Origin: Apostichopus japonicus
Taxonomy: Eukaryota; Echinodermata; Holothuroidea; Aspidochirotida; Stichopodidae
Direction of reading: 5' to 3'
DNA: 64,000 bases
Assembly: GCF_037975245.1 (NCBI RefSeq)
Contig: NC_092564.1
Location: 25,289,484 to 25,353,483 of the forward strand
Below are positions 44,511-57,027 of the stretch, in pieces. The notes under the pieces were generated by a model that was not told the DNA's origin, did not search any database, and was given only the letters and a program-made list of their open reading frames with translations. The position numbers were made by a program, and so were the translations under genes. Positions within the stretch are counted from its first letter, which is position 1, and each line of letters opens with the position of its first letter.

Positions 44511-44989
44511 GTACATGATTAAAAATAAAGGGCAACTTGGGCGAATGCAAACAAGTGCTTTCTATTTCAGTTGATGAATTCTGGTTTTTTTGTCATATAC
44601 CTGTAAATAAGTCTTACATAATCAATTAAAAATACACCACACTTGGTATAACTATTTACTTCTTCATGAATCAAAACATCATCTAGAAGATAAAAATTGT
44701 TTCGTCGGAAACTAAGGAAAAAAAAAAGATGGATCAGTGTTAGTGAATGAGAATCATATTTGAACAGGGAAAGAAGTCAGAAAGTATTTTGACACATTCA
44801 ATACGAAAACGGTGTATCATGATTCCAACTCAATTTTGAAATAAATCTCCTGCTACTGTGGTCAGAGTGCTATTGTTACATGAAAACCACAGACCAGGAA
44901 AAGCCAAGTACAGCTTTTGTTCACAAACAATAGAAGCGCTTCTCTGTTGAGAACTGGATGCTCATTACTTTCATTGAGGGTCAGTGCAT

Positions 44990-45100
44990 GTGTGCACTCA
45001 AGGGTGTGTGATATGCAGGCTGCATAACAAGCAGTGGTGTGCTGCTGGCTGGGCCGGTGATGATCGTCGGTTAAATTTTCGAGCCTTCCCTTAACTACCA
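44990..45100 (-). repeat. Arm B of an inverted repeat pair
   Basis: Minus-strand counterpart of 43985-44110. It is followed by a G-rich tract at 45110-45140 with several G-runs. Confidence 0.65.
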
Positions 45101-45140
45101 GTGGTTTGCTGGGGGGAGGGGGGGGAGGGAAGGGGGGGGG

Positions 45141-48100
45141 TGTAGTTACTCTTCTCACTTGACTGTTTTTTTCTGGAACTGACTTTTTTTGCCAATCCTA
45201 TTCTAGCCACAAATGTATTTGCTCTTTTTTGCAAAATTTTCTTACAATTTGCTTGTCAATCTTGCGTTAGTCATTTTGCTTCTTATAAGTGTACAAAGCA
45301 GTATTTGTGCTAGTTATTTTTCAGCTATGTTTTTAAGGAATCTATATTGTCTGATCAGTTGTATCTATAATATATATTTGTATTCACAACCACCAGCAAT
45401 TAACTACAGTGTCCGACAGTTCCGCACAGACATGATTGATGTGTAAAAGCATTTTTTTGATCCCTTTAGATATATTCCTTTGCTTCTGTGGTTCTCTTTC
45501 TATGTCAAGAGATTCGACTTTTCAATTTTTAATAATTTGATATCACTTTCGTTGAGGTTATTTCAATTTTGTTCAGACTTGTTTTGAATATTTTCTGTGT
45601 AGTTAATGGATTGATCGATTGATTAGGGGTGTAGTTAATCGATCAAAGTCAAGGGGATTTACAAATTCGTTATTAAATAGAGAAAGTTATGTCGGAAATT
45701 TAGTCAAGTTTTAGCAAATGTTATAATCATATTTCATACATCTCAAAAAAACTTACAGTAGGCTGTTGTACTCCACATTGTTGAAAAAATTATGATTTTT
45801 TTCATGATACAATAGACTTGCTGGCCGGAGTAGAACCGAAGATTACACACAATTTCAATAACTTTGGTTAAGATATTTTAAGAGGTGAATGATTTCATTC
45901 ATGATAAACTGAAAGCAATGACCTTATTCCATCTCCATGAGCCTTGGATGAAGACTTTGTTGTACATGGATAGAGTGAAGAGGATGATTACCTTAATACA
46001 CTAATTTTTATTTTAAGGTTTTTAGGGAGTTCTCCAATTAGTCCACAGCTACATTGGCTTAGTGTAAGAATATTTGTAGCTATCTTTTTCTAAAGGAAAA
46101 CGACACAAATGTTGTTCAAGTAAATTATTTAAATACGATCGTGTGAAGCTAATCTCGATGTTATACGGTGCTTTAAAAAACGACTTCTTCCAAGGTTTAG
46201 TATGTGAATCCTGTGCTAAGTGTTGAAAGGATACTAAACTTTACTTTAGGGATATTAAACTTTGTGACAGCGGCAATTAACTTGAAATATTATGAAGCTT
46301 CCCAATTGAGCACAGTGATTCCAGTTAAACTGCTAATGTAGATGTAATTTCAGGTCGCAAGAGAATTCTCAGACAAGATATGTGAGCAGCTACCAGTGCC
46401 ACTGCTACAGTAATTAAGATTAGCCCAAATTAAACATTAACTTTGTATTAATGCATAAAGGCTGTAATTTTGTTCCCAAAGGGTTATGCAACAGAAATGT
46501 GTAAGATACATAAATTTAAATTTCATTGTCATCCAGATTATGGTGTAAATTTGCAGCAAATTTATTTAATCATAAATTGTCAATTTATTCTACTAGGCAT
46601 GTATCATAATCGACTTTTCTTTGCCAGTAATCAATTGTTGATGACATCTCTGAACCCTCATCATTTCCATGAGTGAAATGTTATAAAATTAACAGACATT
46701 TTTGGCATTGTCTGTAATCTGCGATACCATCATTAGTGTGCATAGAATGTTTTACACATGCAGAGAAAGGAGATGAGAATCTCACACGAACTCCACAAGA
46801 TTAACTAGATTAACACAAGATTATCACTACAAGATTAACTTACATGTATAAAGAATGAAATAATTCACCTTTGATGTCAATGTTCCCTGAATCGTGATGT
46901 TACATCTCTTATTTGTTTCTGTTGAAATTTATGTTTTAAAAGAAAAGAGGTTTATAAGTTTTGGGAAAGTATTATATGTTGGAAGTCTTTATTTGAATTC
47001 AACCTGGTTAATGTACACTACGCATGAAGTAACGTTGTGATTTTGTATTGGGCAGAAGGTGTATGATTTAAGTTAACTGGTAGATGATTGCATGTTTTAC
47101 AGCTTATGAATAAAAGTGGTATTGATTTAATCAGGTCTTCTGTTCTATTTGTCTTCTTGTGGAATATTGGATTTGTGTGGTTGAATAGTAACAAACAGAT
47201 GCCCATCTCACAATCCCAACATTTGGAAAGCTGAATCAACTATGAGAGACAGAGGTAAACTATTTTCGTATTATATTGAACTATTGGAGTAGCTTTAAAA
47301 TTTGGATATTCTTAATCAAAAGGGAATGGGAGGATTACTTGTAATTTATGGGGTACTGGAGTTTTGAAAGGACTGGTTACAACAAGAAAACACAAGGGAA
47401 AGGCACTGCTGTGGGTGTAGGATTTGAGGTGGGAAGCAAAAATATTGAATAAATGGGTTAAAAAAAATGTTGAATTGGAAGCCACACGTGGTCGCTTAAG
47501 CTTCGTAACAATAAACGCTGATTATTATGCAACGATACAGGGTAAGAAGTGGTGATTTCGCTGACATATTTCGGTGAGGACACAGATAGTACTGCCCCTC
47601 ACAAGCATCTGTCCCTCAACGTTCTGTGCAATAAGTTAGTCTCTAAAGATTGACCCTGGTCACCAAATCCCAACACTCTTACACCCAAGTTTCCTTGTAA
47701 TCGATGTTAAAAACAAAGTTTTGGCAGCAACGGTGGCGCTATTACATAATAAGTTTTTAATCTAAACACGGAAGAGGAAGTGGAAAGTTTGAACGAACTA
47801 ACCAACACGGTAGCTGAACCCCTAGCTAAGTAACCAAAACACTTGTAACCTTTACCTATGTACTAATGAAGGAGTATTAGTACTACAACTGTCCGAATGT
47901 ACATTCAAAGTACACTTGAGTCGAATCAGTCGCCTATGATTGTAAACAGTGTCCCGTACAGCTTACTCGACGATTTGGAACTACGTTGAATTACATTACA
48001 ATAAGATATATATACACAGATCACGACACACGACAATGTTGAAGGAATGAAGTTTCTCAAATAACTAAACTAGGCCCATCACTATCAGGTAAGTGTGAGT

Positions 48101-48280
48101 TCACTTTATCAAAGAATCATGTAGCGTTCGTTTCAGGGCCTTACGCTTGGTAAGGTCTTCTTAGTATTAGCAGCAGACGGCATTGTGTATCTTGATCCTC
48201 AGTGAGGATACTGTGTGTTAGGCCAATAGGGCCTAGGCTAGGCTAAGTAGGCCTCGAGACAGTAATTAGAGATGGGGGGT
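45141..48280. other. Intergenic DNA, no gene seen
   Basis: AT-rich DNA without a supportable exon or RNA gene. Short frames lack splice context and recognisable residues. Confidence 0.5.
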
Positions 48281-48284
48281 CGTA

Positions 48285-48840
48285 TAATTCCGCCATCGGT
48301 ACTTTCCGCCATAGAAAAAGTGCTTTTTTTCTATGGCGGAAAGTGCTTTTTTTCTATGGCGGAAAGAGCACAGTGTTGTGGGTAGGAGTAACGTTAGTAT
48401 GTAGCATAGGTCAGAAATATTTATGTAAAATGTTACCCATGCTTTTCCATTAGCAACATTTATAGCAGTTTGTGATTACGTTAATGAAATATCTGTGGGA
48501 ATGAGTTTGAAATTCCTCTGAAAGGCTTAATTATTTGCCTGAGCTAGGGGTGAAATGTACCCGATATATTCCTTTTGCGACATTTATATTTTATAACATG
48601 TATTGATCACATAGATAAAATATCTGCAGTGTGTTAATGACTTTGAAATTCCTCTGAAACCCTGTTTGCCCGGGTAAGGGGCTAATTATATCCCATTTTT
48701 TTGGCGTCATTTATAAAAATAATTGATTACATTAATAAAATATATTTGCTGAATGACTTCGAAATTCGGTTGAAACCGCCATAGGTTTCTAGCCTTTCCG
48801 ATATTGCGGAAAGCTTCAAAACCTATGGCGAAATGGCACT
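48285..48840. mobile_element. Non-autonomous element with palindromic ends and triple internal repeat
   Basis: Left end: CTTTCCGCCATAGAAAAA (48302-48319) is followed by its inverted partner, then a perfect 23-bp tandem duplication (48321-48343 and 48344-48366) of a unit ending TTCTATGGCGGAAAG. Right end: CGCCATAGGTTT (48778-48789) pairs with AAACCTATGGCG (48819-48830) around an inner CTTTCCG..CGGAAAG hairpin. Between lie three diverged copies of a unit of about 120 bp, each with CATTTATA, GATTAC/GATCAC, TAAAATAT and GAAATTC. No transposase. Class unknown. Confidence 0.55.
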
Positions 48841-49289
48841 AGATTCCAAACTGGTTACTGTTGCGGCCTGGTTCAGTGGTAGCTAGGTCTATTGTTAGGC
48901 TAACTTTGAGTTTGATCCCTGTAGGCCAACCTGAATGGTTTTAAAGGTCTGCTGTATAGACCCCAATTATAGCACGCTATCATGGAAAAGATTCTTGAGA
49001 TTACGAATCGACCTGCCTTGGATTTTTTGTTGGTGCCCTGCGATGTTTTGTGTCCACGCTGCAGAAAACTTTTTTATATTGCTCAAGCGATATCTATAGT
49101 TTTCACATTTACCCGCCCGATAGTTATGAAATTTAACAAGGGGCAATGATTGGTCACAAACAGCATGCGTCGCATGCAGTGTGGACGTTTTCAAATTCCC
49201 CCGACTGAGCCCCGAGGTTAAGCGGGGCATGGCTATTGCCCCCCTATTTGCGCAGGCCACTGCCCCCCCCCAAAAATGGTAGGCCTACA

Positions 49290-49580
49290 ACATATTTTGG
49301 ACTAAATGTAAACACATTTTATTCAAAAATTGGTTTGGCTCAAAACGATTTTGGTCCCCAAAAATTTGAGTACAAACAAATTTCGGGTCACAAGAAATTT
49401 TTGGTCACAAGCACTGTTTGGGTCATAACAAACTTTGGGTCACATTTTTTTCGTGAAAATAATTTTGGTCTCCAAAAATTTGGTCTGAAAATATGTTGGT
49501 CCGAGAAAAATTGAGTCCCAAAAAAACTTGGGTCACAAATTATTGGGGTCACAAAACTAGCTTTCTTTGTACAAACGAAT
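49290..49580. repeat. Cryptic array of GGTCACAA/TTTGGTC words
   Basis: At least ten irregularly spaced variants (TTTGGTC, TTGGGTCACA, GGTCACAA, TTGAGTCCC, GGTCCGAG) alternate with A/T runs every 15-25 bp, all in the same orientation. It is a degenerate tandem repeat, non-coding. Confidence 0.6.
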
Positions 49581-49620
49581 AATTTGGATAAAAAAAATTG
49601 CTCTGAATTTTTTTTTTTTT

Positions 49621-49684
49621 GTCGGAACATAGAGACGTCGGAACATAGAGACGTCAGAACATAGAGACGTCGGAACATAGGGAT
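49621..49684. repeat. 16-bp tandem repeat, 4 copies
   Basis: GTCGGAACATAGAGAC repeated four times, with one change in copy 3 (GTCAGAAC) and two in copy 4 (AGGGAT). Preceded by a T-run at 49609-49620. Confidence 0.9.
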
Positions 49685-50990
49685 ATCACCGTTTACACAA
49701 AGAGCCTAATGGTGTTAAGAAGCTACATCTAGGCTAAGGTGGATTTACGAGGTCGATTTATGACAGTGGCAGGTTGATGACGTAATCACAAAACTTTCCT
49801 AGCTATAGCGTGCTATAGTTAGAACAATTAAAGCAGATTTTTAAACATGTGGCTGTGATATTGTATTCCCTACTCAATGCAACCAGGGAGCTTTCCCTGG
49901 TTCAGTCAGGAGGGTACAGAACTCACACTTGCAGAATTAAGCCCAAGTTATGCCTTTCATTACTGTAACGTAAAGGGTGTGAAGACTCGCGCAAAAAGAA
50001 ACGTCTAATGCTGGTAATCTGACCTAGCTTCGAATGAGGTGTAACAAGTGTTAGACACCACCATCGATCCCAGAAAAAATGCACACAGCTTGCTACCGTC
50101 GGTAATTAAACACTAGTGTACAGTCAGTACATACAGCTGCTGTCAATACCCACACCACAGTCTACAAACGATACAGCAATGGACATCTTAGGTCCAGCTA
50201 AAGATAACAAGGTATCACGTTTCATTACTGTCTGCATTTTGTAGCAACAAGCAGAAAACTTCACTCTTGCAAGCAATGGAAAATTAACTTTTTCAGAGCG
50301 CGGCACGCGGTTTGGAGCGAGTCTTCAATGCCTCTAACATTACAGAGTAACGTAAAGCCAAACTTAAGCCTAACCTGTCATCATGTGTGTGCATCTGATT
50401 TTGCTGAGACCATGTCTGGGGGAAGGCTAGTCTACGAATGCAACTTTGTAAGGCTACTTGCTTTAGGCCTACAATGGATAGTACTTTGGAAGAAACTAAT
50501 TTGAATTCCTATCACTTTAGTTTAATTCATATCATGCAAGTCTGTCTAGCCACATTGAGTTCATGTAGCCATTAGTGATATCTAACTGTTAATGTCGCTA
50601 GCCCACAGTAGCCATGGTTACATCTTCCACTGTGTAAATTAGTCATAGTGCAGAATTTTCGATTTCTTTTTATGATCGAATCTCAGCAAATTGGGAAGAA
50701 ATATTTTTGTTCTTGTGATGAAACGAAAAAGATGGGCTGAATTTTAATAGCATTGCCTTATGATTTAGACCAAAACCAATAACTGATAAAGTTATTCTTA
50801 TACTGGATGCACACAGTAAGCACTAGCTTATGGTGAAGCACTTTGAACATGATATATATACTCATTATACTGCAAAGCTTTCAACATCATGAGTATATTT
50901 GCATATTGTTGTAAAGACATCACTGAATTATACTTCCTAATCACCTTCTTGTTATCAACAACCCACTTAATGAAAGTATTGAGTCATGGT

Positions 50991-51145
50991 CATGGGCTTA
51001 GCCAAGATTTTCAAAGTTGTAGGCACGACTATCTGAGCGGAGCGCCACCATCGGTTGGCGCGGAGCATACAAAACAATGTTGGGTTTTACAAACACCCCA
51101 GATGGCCGGAAACGGCCCTTCCTGAGTGTTCTTGGAACTTGGAAC
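50991..51145 (+). mobile_element. Partial MITE related to the 31331-31627 element
   Basis: CATGGGCTTAGCCAAG followed by ACTATCTGAGCGGAGCGCCA, CCATCGGTTGGCGC, AGCATACAA and CAGATGGCCGGAAA parallels, in order, the left 150 bp of the element at 31331. No right terminus or duplication was found. Confidence 0.6.
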
Positions 51146-52157
51146 GCCAATCGTGACAACAACAGGCAACAAAGTGCTGCAGCTCTATAAAGTCTGTTAA
51201 TCAACGATCGGCTTATTTGACTGTGCAATGTTTCTCAACTGAAATATTATCTGCGTAAACGGGTTCTTAACTAGATCTTAAAAAACTGACAAGATCGGAT
51301 CCTAGTCTTTTTCGGCGAGTAGAGTATTGAATGAAATGGCATGCGATAGAAATGACAGCCTAGATGACAGAAGAATAGGTCACCTAATTTAGCCATATAA
51401 GTTTCTTGCAACGTTCATTTCAATAGTTTTTCCTGTCTAGACTCTTAAACTCGTCCAGCAAGCTTATGGATTTGAATTATAGGTGTTTTTAAAGAAAAAA
51501 GATAACTTGGCCAAAAAAGTGTAGGCCTGGGCCTACAGTGCTACATACTGGCTACTCCCCTGATGGTAACTTTTGGGTGACATGTTTTTCAGTTTTGAAA
51601 CATTTTAAATTAATGGCTATTACAGGGTAAACCCATGATATGCTGTATACTTGTGCAGTGGTTCTTGCTTAATGTGATAGGTTAACCCTATACACACTGT
51701 TGTATTCAGTAAGATGGGTGGACGGGTCGGGGACGGGGGGGGGGGGGGTGGGTGGGGTAGGGAGAGTGTGTCTGTAGTCCATACAGACTGCTCAATACCG
51801 ATCTTCTTCACACCTAGTCTATGGATCCAGAAATCTTGGCAACAATCTTAACTTTGCTTTGAAGTATTTGGTCTATAAATTGGCAACCAGCCTCGAGAGA
51901 GAATGTTAAAAGGAAAAATATTAATGGGTCCAAGCAATTATATATGACCAATACTTCAAACGCTGTAAAAGGTATTTTGATGATTCCCACCCTTAAGATG
52001 TATGTGAATGTGTGTAGTCCTTTCTTGTTCCACAACATGTTATATGAGTTCATGCTATATAGCTGTTGTCCTAATTCCATACCTTATATTCCTAAAGACT
52101 GTTTTTTTCTTTCACAATCCCACAGCACTATTACTACATTACAATTTTTAACGCACC
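51146..52157. other. Spacer and probable 5' region of the proline-rich gene
   Basis: No exon identified before 52127. A G-run of more than 12 lies at 51737-51749. A good splice acceptor (CACAATCCCACAG) ends at 52124, so a non-coding 5' exon probably lies upstream. Confidence 0.45.
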
Positions 52158-52763
52158 ATGTCTTTGGTCAGCGACCTCAAGAAGAGGTTGCAGCAGCAGC
52201 AACAATCACAGGGAGCTGGTGGTACTCTGCCTTCACCTCGTTTACGCCATTCACCGTCACCGCTCACCCCTCCCACTCAGTCTAAACCGCCACCGTTGCC
52301 GAAGGCGACTAACAAACCAATCCGGCAAGCTCTCCGTTCGCCATCGACTCAAGATACAGCACTGAAGTCCCCTCCCGCACTTCCCAATACTAAGAGACCT
52401 ACTGGAGCACCTACCCTACCAATTCACTCGCCTCCCCCTAGCCCTTCCCGCCCGCCTCAGTTGCCTCCTGTCAACAAACCGTCAATACCGTTTACCCCGA
52501 GACCTACCTCGTCCCCTTCGAGGCCTACCCCACCCCCTCCAGAACCGTCGAGGCCATTTTCCTCGGCTGTTCCATCGCATCCGGTGGAGTTCAACCCCGA
52601 ACTGGAGGATGGAGAAGATATTTATGAGATTGATGACACCGACACACCATCACCGACCGCACACCAGCCTAATGGAGGTATGTTCCCCCCGCTGTCCAGC
52701 AGTGATGGGAGCACACAGCAGCTGAATACAGACTTTCGCTACGAGCTGGACAACATTCATGAC
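52158..52763 (+). CDS. Proline-rich adaptor-like protein, first coding exon (3' partial)
   Basis: ATG at 52158 in CGCACCATG context, with an in-frame TAA at 52149-52151, so the start is secure. The exon gives 202 codons and ends RYELDNIHD|GTGAGT in phase 0. Residues 1-20 are a basic, Gln-rich start (MSLVSDLKKRLQQQQQ). Residues 25-150 are Pro/Ser-rich with many SH3-ligand-like cores (SPPPSPSRPPQLPP, RPTPPPPEPSRP). An acidic stretch then holds a tyrosine in GEDIYEIDDTD, the layout of SH2-binding sites in haematopoietic adaptors such as FYB/ADAP. That family link is a guess from composition. The codon pattern drops in coding character after the donor, which supports the splice. Later exons were not found before 58 kb. 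Confidence 0.75.
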
Positions 52764-54116
52764 GTGAGTTTATTGTTCAACTTAGTACTGACTTATTCAA
52801 TTATTGGAATGAAGTACTTACTTATACTGTCTTCCACATTCAGTATAGCACCTCTATATTCAAACCTCTCCCCTACCTTCCCTACCCTACCCTACCCTCT
52901 TTCTCCCCTACCATACCCTCCCTTCTCCCATCCCCATCCCTCCCAGCCCCCACATGATATTATACTGCAATACTGCTGGCTGTCCATCCCCAGATTTCAA
53001 ATCTGGCTGTAACCCCTCAAGTAAATCCTTACGTTTTCTTTTTTCACCATACAATCACTATTCATATATATCAATTTGATTCATGTTTTTCTGTCATGCA
53101 AAACTCCATGAAATGCAGTCTATTTAATACTCACTGAGGCTGGTTTAATAGTCTTGACAATGTTTATTACATATCTTGATTACAAATAAGGCTCTAGGCA
53201 TCCGTATGGTATTGTGTATAAAGCTAAACATGGCATTTATAAACATCTTTAGCACTGTATATTTGCATTGAAACTTGTGCAAACCATTGAGGATGTGCAC
53301 TGACATCAGTCGGACAAAGTGTTGGTTTTACGTGACGGTCTAGAGACATTACTATAAGCTTTATATGGTGTGAGGGCTCATCACAAATGTCACACTTCAT
53401 TGCTTCCTGTAAATGTCTGACCTCGAAAACAGTTATATAAATTTCACAAGGTCACGACCAAACTCTATTGTGTGGCAGTGTAACATTCACACATAGGGCA
53501 CACATAGTGCATCATAATATATTTTGAGATGATGCTCTCTGAGAGGTGACTTGCATTTCCCTATACACTCCACCCCATACATGTGTTAACATCCATACAC
53601 AAAGCTGTGTCTGCCATGCCTACAGTAGAGTATATACTGTAATTTAAATCAGAATCAGTAAAATAATCTCATTTATAGTTATTAACTGTACCAAACTGTC
53701 ATTTTTCCTTTCTAGTCTGTTGAAAACTTTCAGGAGGTTTATTTCTTGTGCTTTTCGAACAATTAGTTTTTAAGTTGATTTTCAAGTTTCTACAAGGTTC
53801 CGAAGATCTATCTTCACCTGAAATTTGTTTGGAAAGAGACCTTTTTTTGAAGTTTTATTTGTGATTGCTGGTGGCACAGTTTGTGGAACTCTTCAAACAG
53901 TAGCATATAAGGCCCCTCCCCCACCAAGGGTGGCAAAAGCCATGGGACAAGTATGTTACCATGCCCCATTATCGATGTCTTCATGTTTAGGTTATAAAAG
54001 TGAGTTATACATTATTCTGTATGCCATATTTTTCCTGGTCCTCAAATTAACCTTTAGCCCTGGAGTTATACCGCCATCAATCCCCTCTTGTCAGACTTTT
54101 ACACCACTGGTTTTTT
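52764..54116. other. Intron of proline-rich gene, first part
   Basis: Begins GTGAGT. Contains a pyrimidine-rich CCCTACC array near 52870-52920 and otherwise unremarkable AT-rich sequence. Confidence 0.5.
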
Positions 54117-54640
54117 CCCTGTCCCTACAATAGTGCATCATCATAAACTAGTGTACTAGTATATCAGTGCGTGTGTTTTTTCCCCATCCCTACAACAGTG
54201 CATCATCATAAACTAGTGTGCTAGTATATAGCAGTGTGTGTGTTTTTCCCCTTCCCTACAACAGTGCATCATCATAAAGTAGTGTGCTAGTATATCAGTG
54301 CGTGTGTTTTTCCCCATCCCTACAACAGTGCATCATCATAAAGTAGTGTACTAGTATATCAGTGCGTGTGTTTTTTCCCCATCCCTACAACAGTGCATCA
54401 TCATAAACTAGTGTGCTAGTATATAGCAGTGCGTGTGTTTTTCCCCTTCCCTACAACAGTGCATCATCATAAAGTAGTGTACTAGTATATATCAGTGCAT
54501 GTGTTTTTTCCCCATCCCTACAACAGTGCATCATCATAAAGTAGTGTAATTAGTATATCAGTGCGTGTGTTTTTTCCCCATTCCTACAACAGTGCATCAT
54601 CATAAACTAGTGTACTAGTATATCAGTGCGTGTGTTTGAC
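54117..54640. repeat. 65-bp minisatellite, about 8 copies
   Basis: The phrase CCCTACAACAGTGCATCATC recurs eight times at spacings of 64-67 bp, followed each time by ATAAA(C/G)TAGTGT, CTAGTATAT, CAGTG(C/T)GTGTGTTTTT. Copies differ by a few bases and by a TATAGCAG/TATCAG length variant. Confidence 0.95.
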
Positions 54641-57027
54641 CCATTCGCCTTCCAGTGACGCACACCAAAGAAGCAAACATTGTTAGAAAGGAAGGCCTAG
54701 GAACTGATCGGTGTGTTTAATACGGGACACCAAGCTGTTGAAAAAAAAGCTAAATATATTTCCTTGTGTGCATCTGTTTTTAAGATCCACAATTGCCATG
54801 GTTACATTCTGACATTGGAACTACCTAGGTCATATTGCAACCAAGCTTGCTAAATTATGCTATAAGGATTTGGTGATCTAACAATTCTGTTTGGGCCCCT
54901 TTCTTAATTTAATATCATTCTTTATGACGTGCACAATCGCTAATTTCGTATACAAAAAACCCTGAAAATATGTACATCAACCTTTCCTTTGCCCCTCCTG
55001 TTCCTCCCCCCCCCCCCCTTGAGAGTTAATTTCCTTTTCTTTTCTTGTAATAGTTGTTAATACAAGAACCTCGTTGACTCATATCAAGAGGTACTGTCAT
55101 AAAAGTGACATTAATTAATTAATTAATAAGTGCGGACAGCACATTTCTAAAGCACTGATAAAGAACTTATCACCAGTTATTGACAGATCCAACGCATTAT
55201 CGCTCCCGATTCGATTTCTGATTCTGTTTTGGTTTCATAATTTCATTCTATTGAGAAGTATGCTGGCTTGAATATTACACGTCAGAGGACTTCACAGGTG
55301 TTACTTAACAGGTTGGCATTAGAAAAAGTAGGCCGCAACAGAAGACATTTCAGCCTTGTTGTTTTTCTCTCGTTTATTCCCCTCCCTTTTTTTGTGAGTA
55401 GTCAATCAAACTTCAATTTTCAAACTTTCCCATCCAATTTTCTTGGTGCCCCGACCTCTGGAGAGATTTGTTTACAAGAAAAGGAAAGGTGCGATTGAAG
55501 ACTGGAAACGAGCCTGTCAGTTGCCAGGAAGTTACCAAGTCTGTCTGTTTCAAAGTTGCTGGCATTTCTCCTTCCATCCCTGCTTGTGACTCAAGGAGGA
55601 AAGCTCCGCGTATATTTTACAGGAAAGTCTCATTTCCCGCGACCGAGAGATCTTAGTTTTGCTGTGGGAATAACTCTGATACAGATATATATATATAACG
55701 ATATCTTACTGCATAGTGTATAGCTCTCACAGCATAGTGTGCAAATGTGTGTGTGTTGCTGTTAATTTCTACCCTGATGGATCAAGTTTTAAACTAAGCG
55801 ACATGGTTTGCAGAGTGCAATACTAAGGTTGTGGCAGTGTCTTTTTCAAAGAATATTATAAAAGTCACCGTTTGTTTGTAGCTTTACTTCCTGGTACATG
55901 TACGATCTGCATCTATGGACAGGAAAAAACAGATCCACTAAAATAATAAATTTGTGCTATTACTGTAGCAGTCTCTCTGTAGCGCTCGTTTGAAAAGCAG
56001 TTTTGTGGCTTTTGAAGACAAACAGTTGAAATTTGTTTAGCGAGGAGAGACATTCTAATTTGCAGATTTTTTTTTTTTAGCAATGTAATTTATAATGGTA
56101 AGTCTTTATGATTCTCTTTATACCAAGTTGTTGTTTTTAAAAGCTCTGGGATCATTATGATTTTAGAGCCTATATTTACTGTAAAAGAAGCTAGAACATG
56201 TTGAACAGTATTGTTCTGTTTTGGTAAAGCTATTCTATACTATACAGTATGCAGTAAAGCTATTGTAAATGCTCCATATTTATGTTTTAGTTAATACAAT
56301 TCATGAATCCAGCCACTAATTTGGAAAAGTGTTGAAAGTGACTTAAACAAGTTTATATGAGAACCTCTTTGCAAACGGATAATAGAGCGACTAGACTCAA
56401 GTCAGTAGAGTTGTAGTGTTGGTAAGGACTCCACTGGACCAAAGTGACTGATTAATGTATTTTTTATAAGTAATTTCGAACAGGCTGCTGTATCACAATA
56501 GGGATAGTATTATACCGTCATATCTATACTTGTAACTATGTTGTGATAGTACTGGATAGGATAGGACAGCAATATACTCCTGTAGTTTGTTCACCTGTTG
56601 TGCACTATCAATAAGATCAGTGTACTATCAATGTGTATATATAGATGTTGGGAAGTACTCTGGTACACCATAGGTCAAAATGTTATCAAACAGATCACTA
56701 TTAGTGAACACTGTATGTTGTGACCAAACTGTGCAGTACTCTTGTAGCTATCCTTAAAACTGCTGTATACAGTGTAATGGTTGGTATTATTTAATAGGTC
56801 GGTAGAAAAGAATATATATGTTGTCATCGAAGAGCAAATTTTTAATGGTCACCCCTGACGACCAAATCTCTGTTTGGATGACCAACATTAGCCCTGAAGG
56901 TTGCTTGGCAAATGACTAAAAATATGACATATCAAATGTAGATATGCATTGTAACTAAATACCTCTGCACAATTTTAACTCGGTAACACCTTGCAAAAGG
57001 GGAGATTTACTGGCCCTTGCAAAGCTG
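54641..57027. other. Intronic or intergenic DNA, no exon recognised
   Basis: AT-rich; poly-C run at 55006-55018. Open frames at 55268-55656 lack domains and clear splice context. Confidence 0.45.

Larger units (their letters stand above)
48841..50990. other. Repeat-rich intergenic DNA
   Basis: No gene seen. A tRNA-like fragment GCGGCCTGGTTCAGTGGTAG at 48863-48882 with GTTTGATCCC downstream is too poor for a tRNA. The GGTCACAA-type array and 16-bp tandem repeat are listed separately. Confidence 0.45.

Noticed and set aside
48863-48935. tRNA-like GGCCTGGTTCAGTGGTAG with GTTTGATCCC
   Set aside because: Box A looks good but the T-stem and anticodon stem do not pair; at most a decayed relic.
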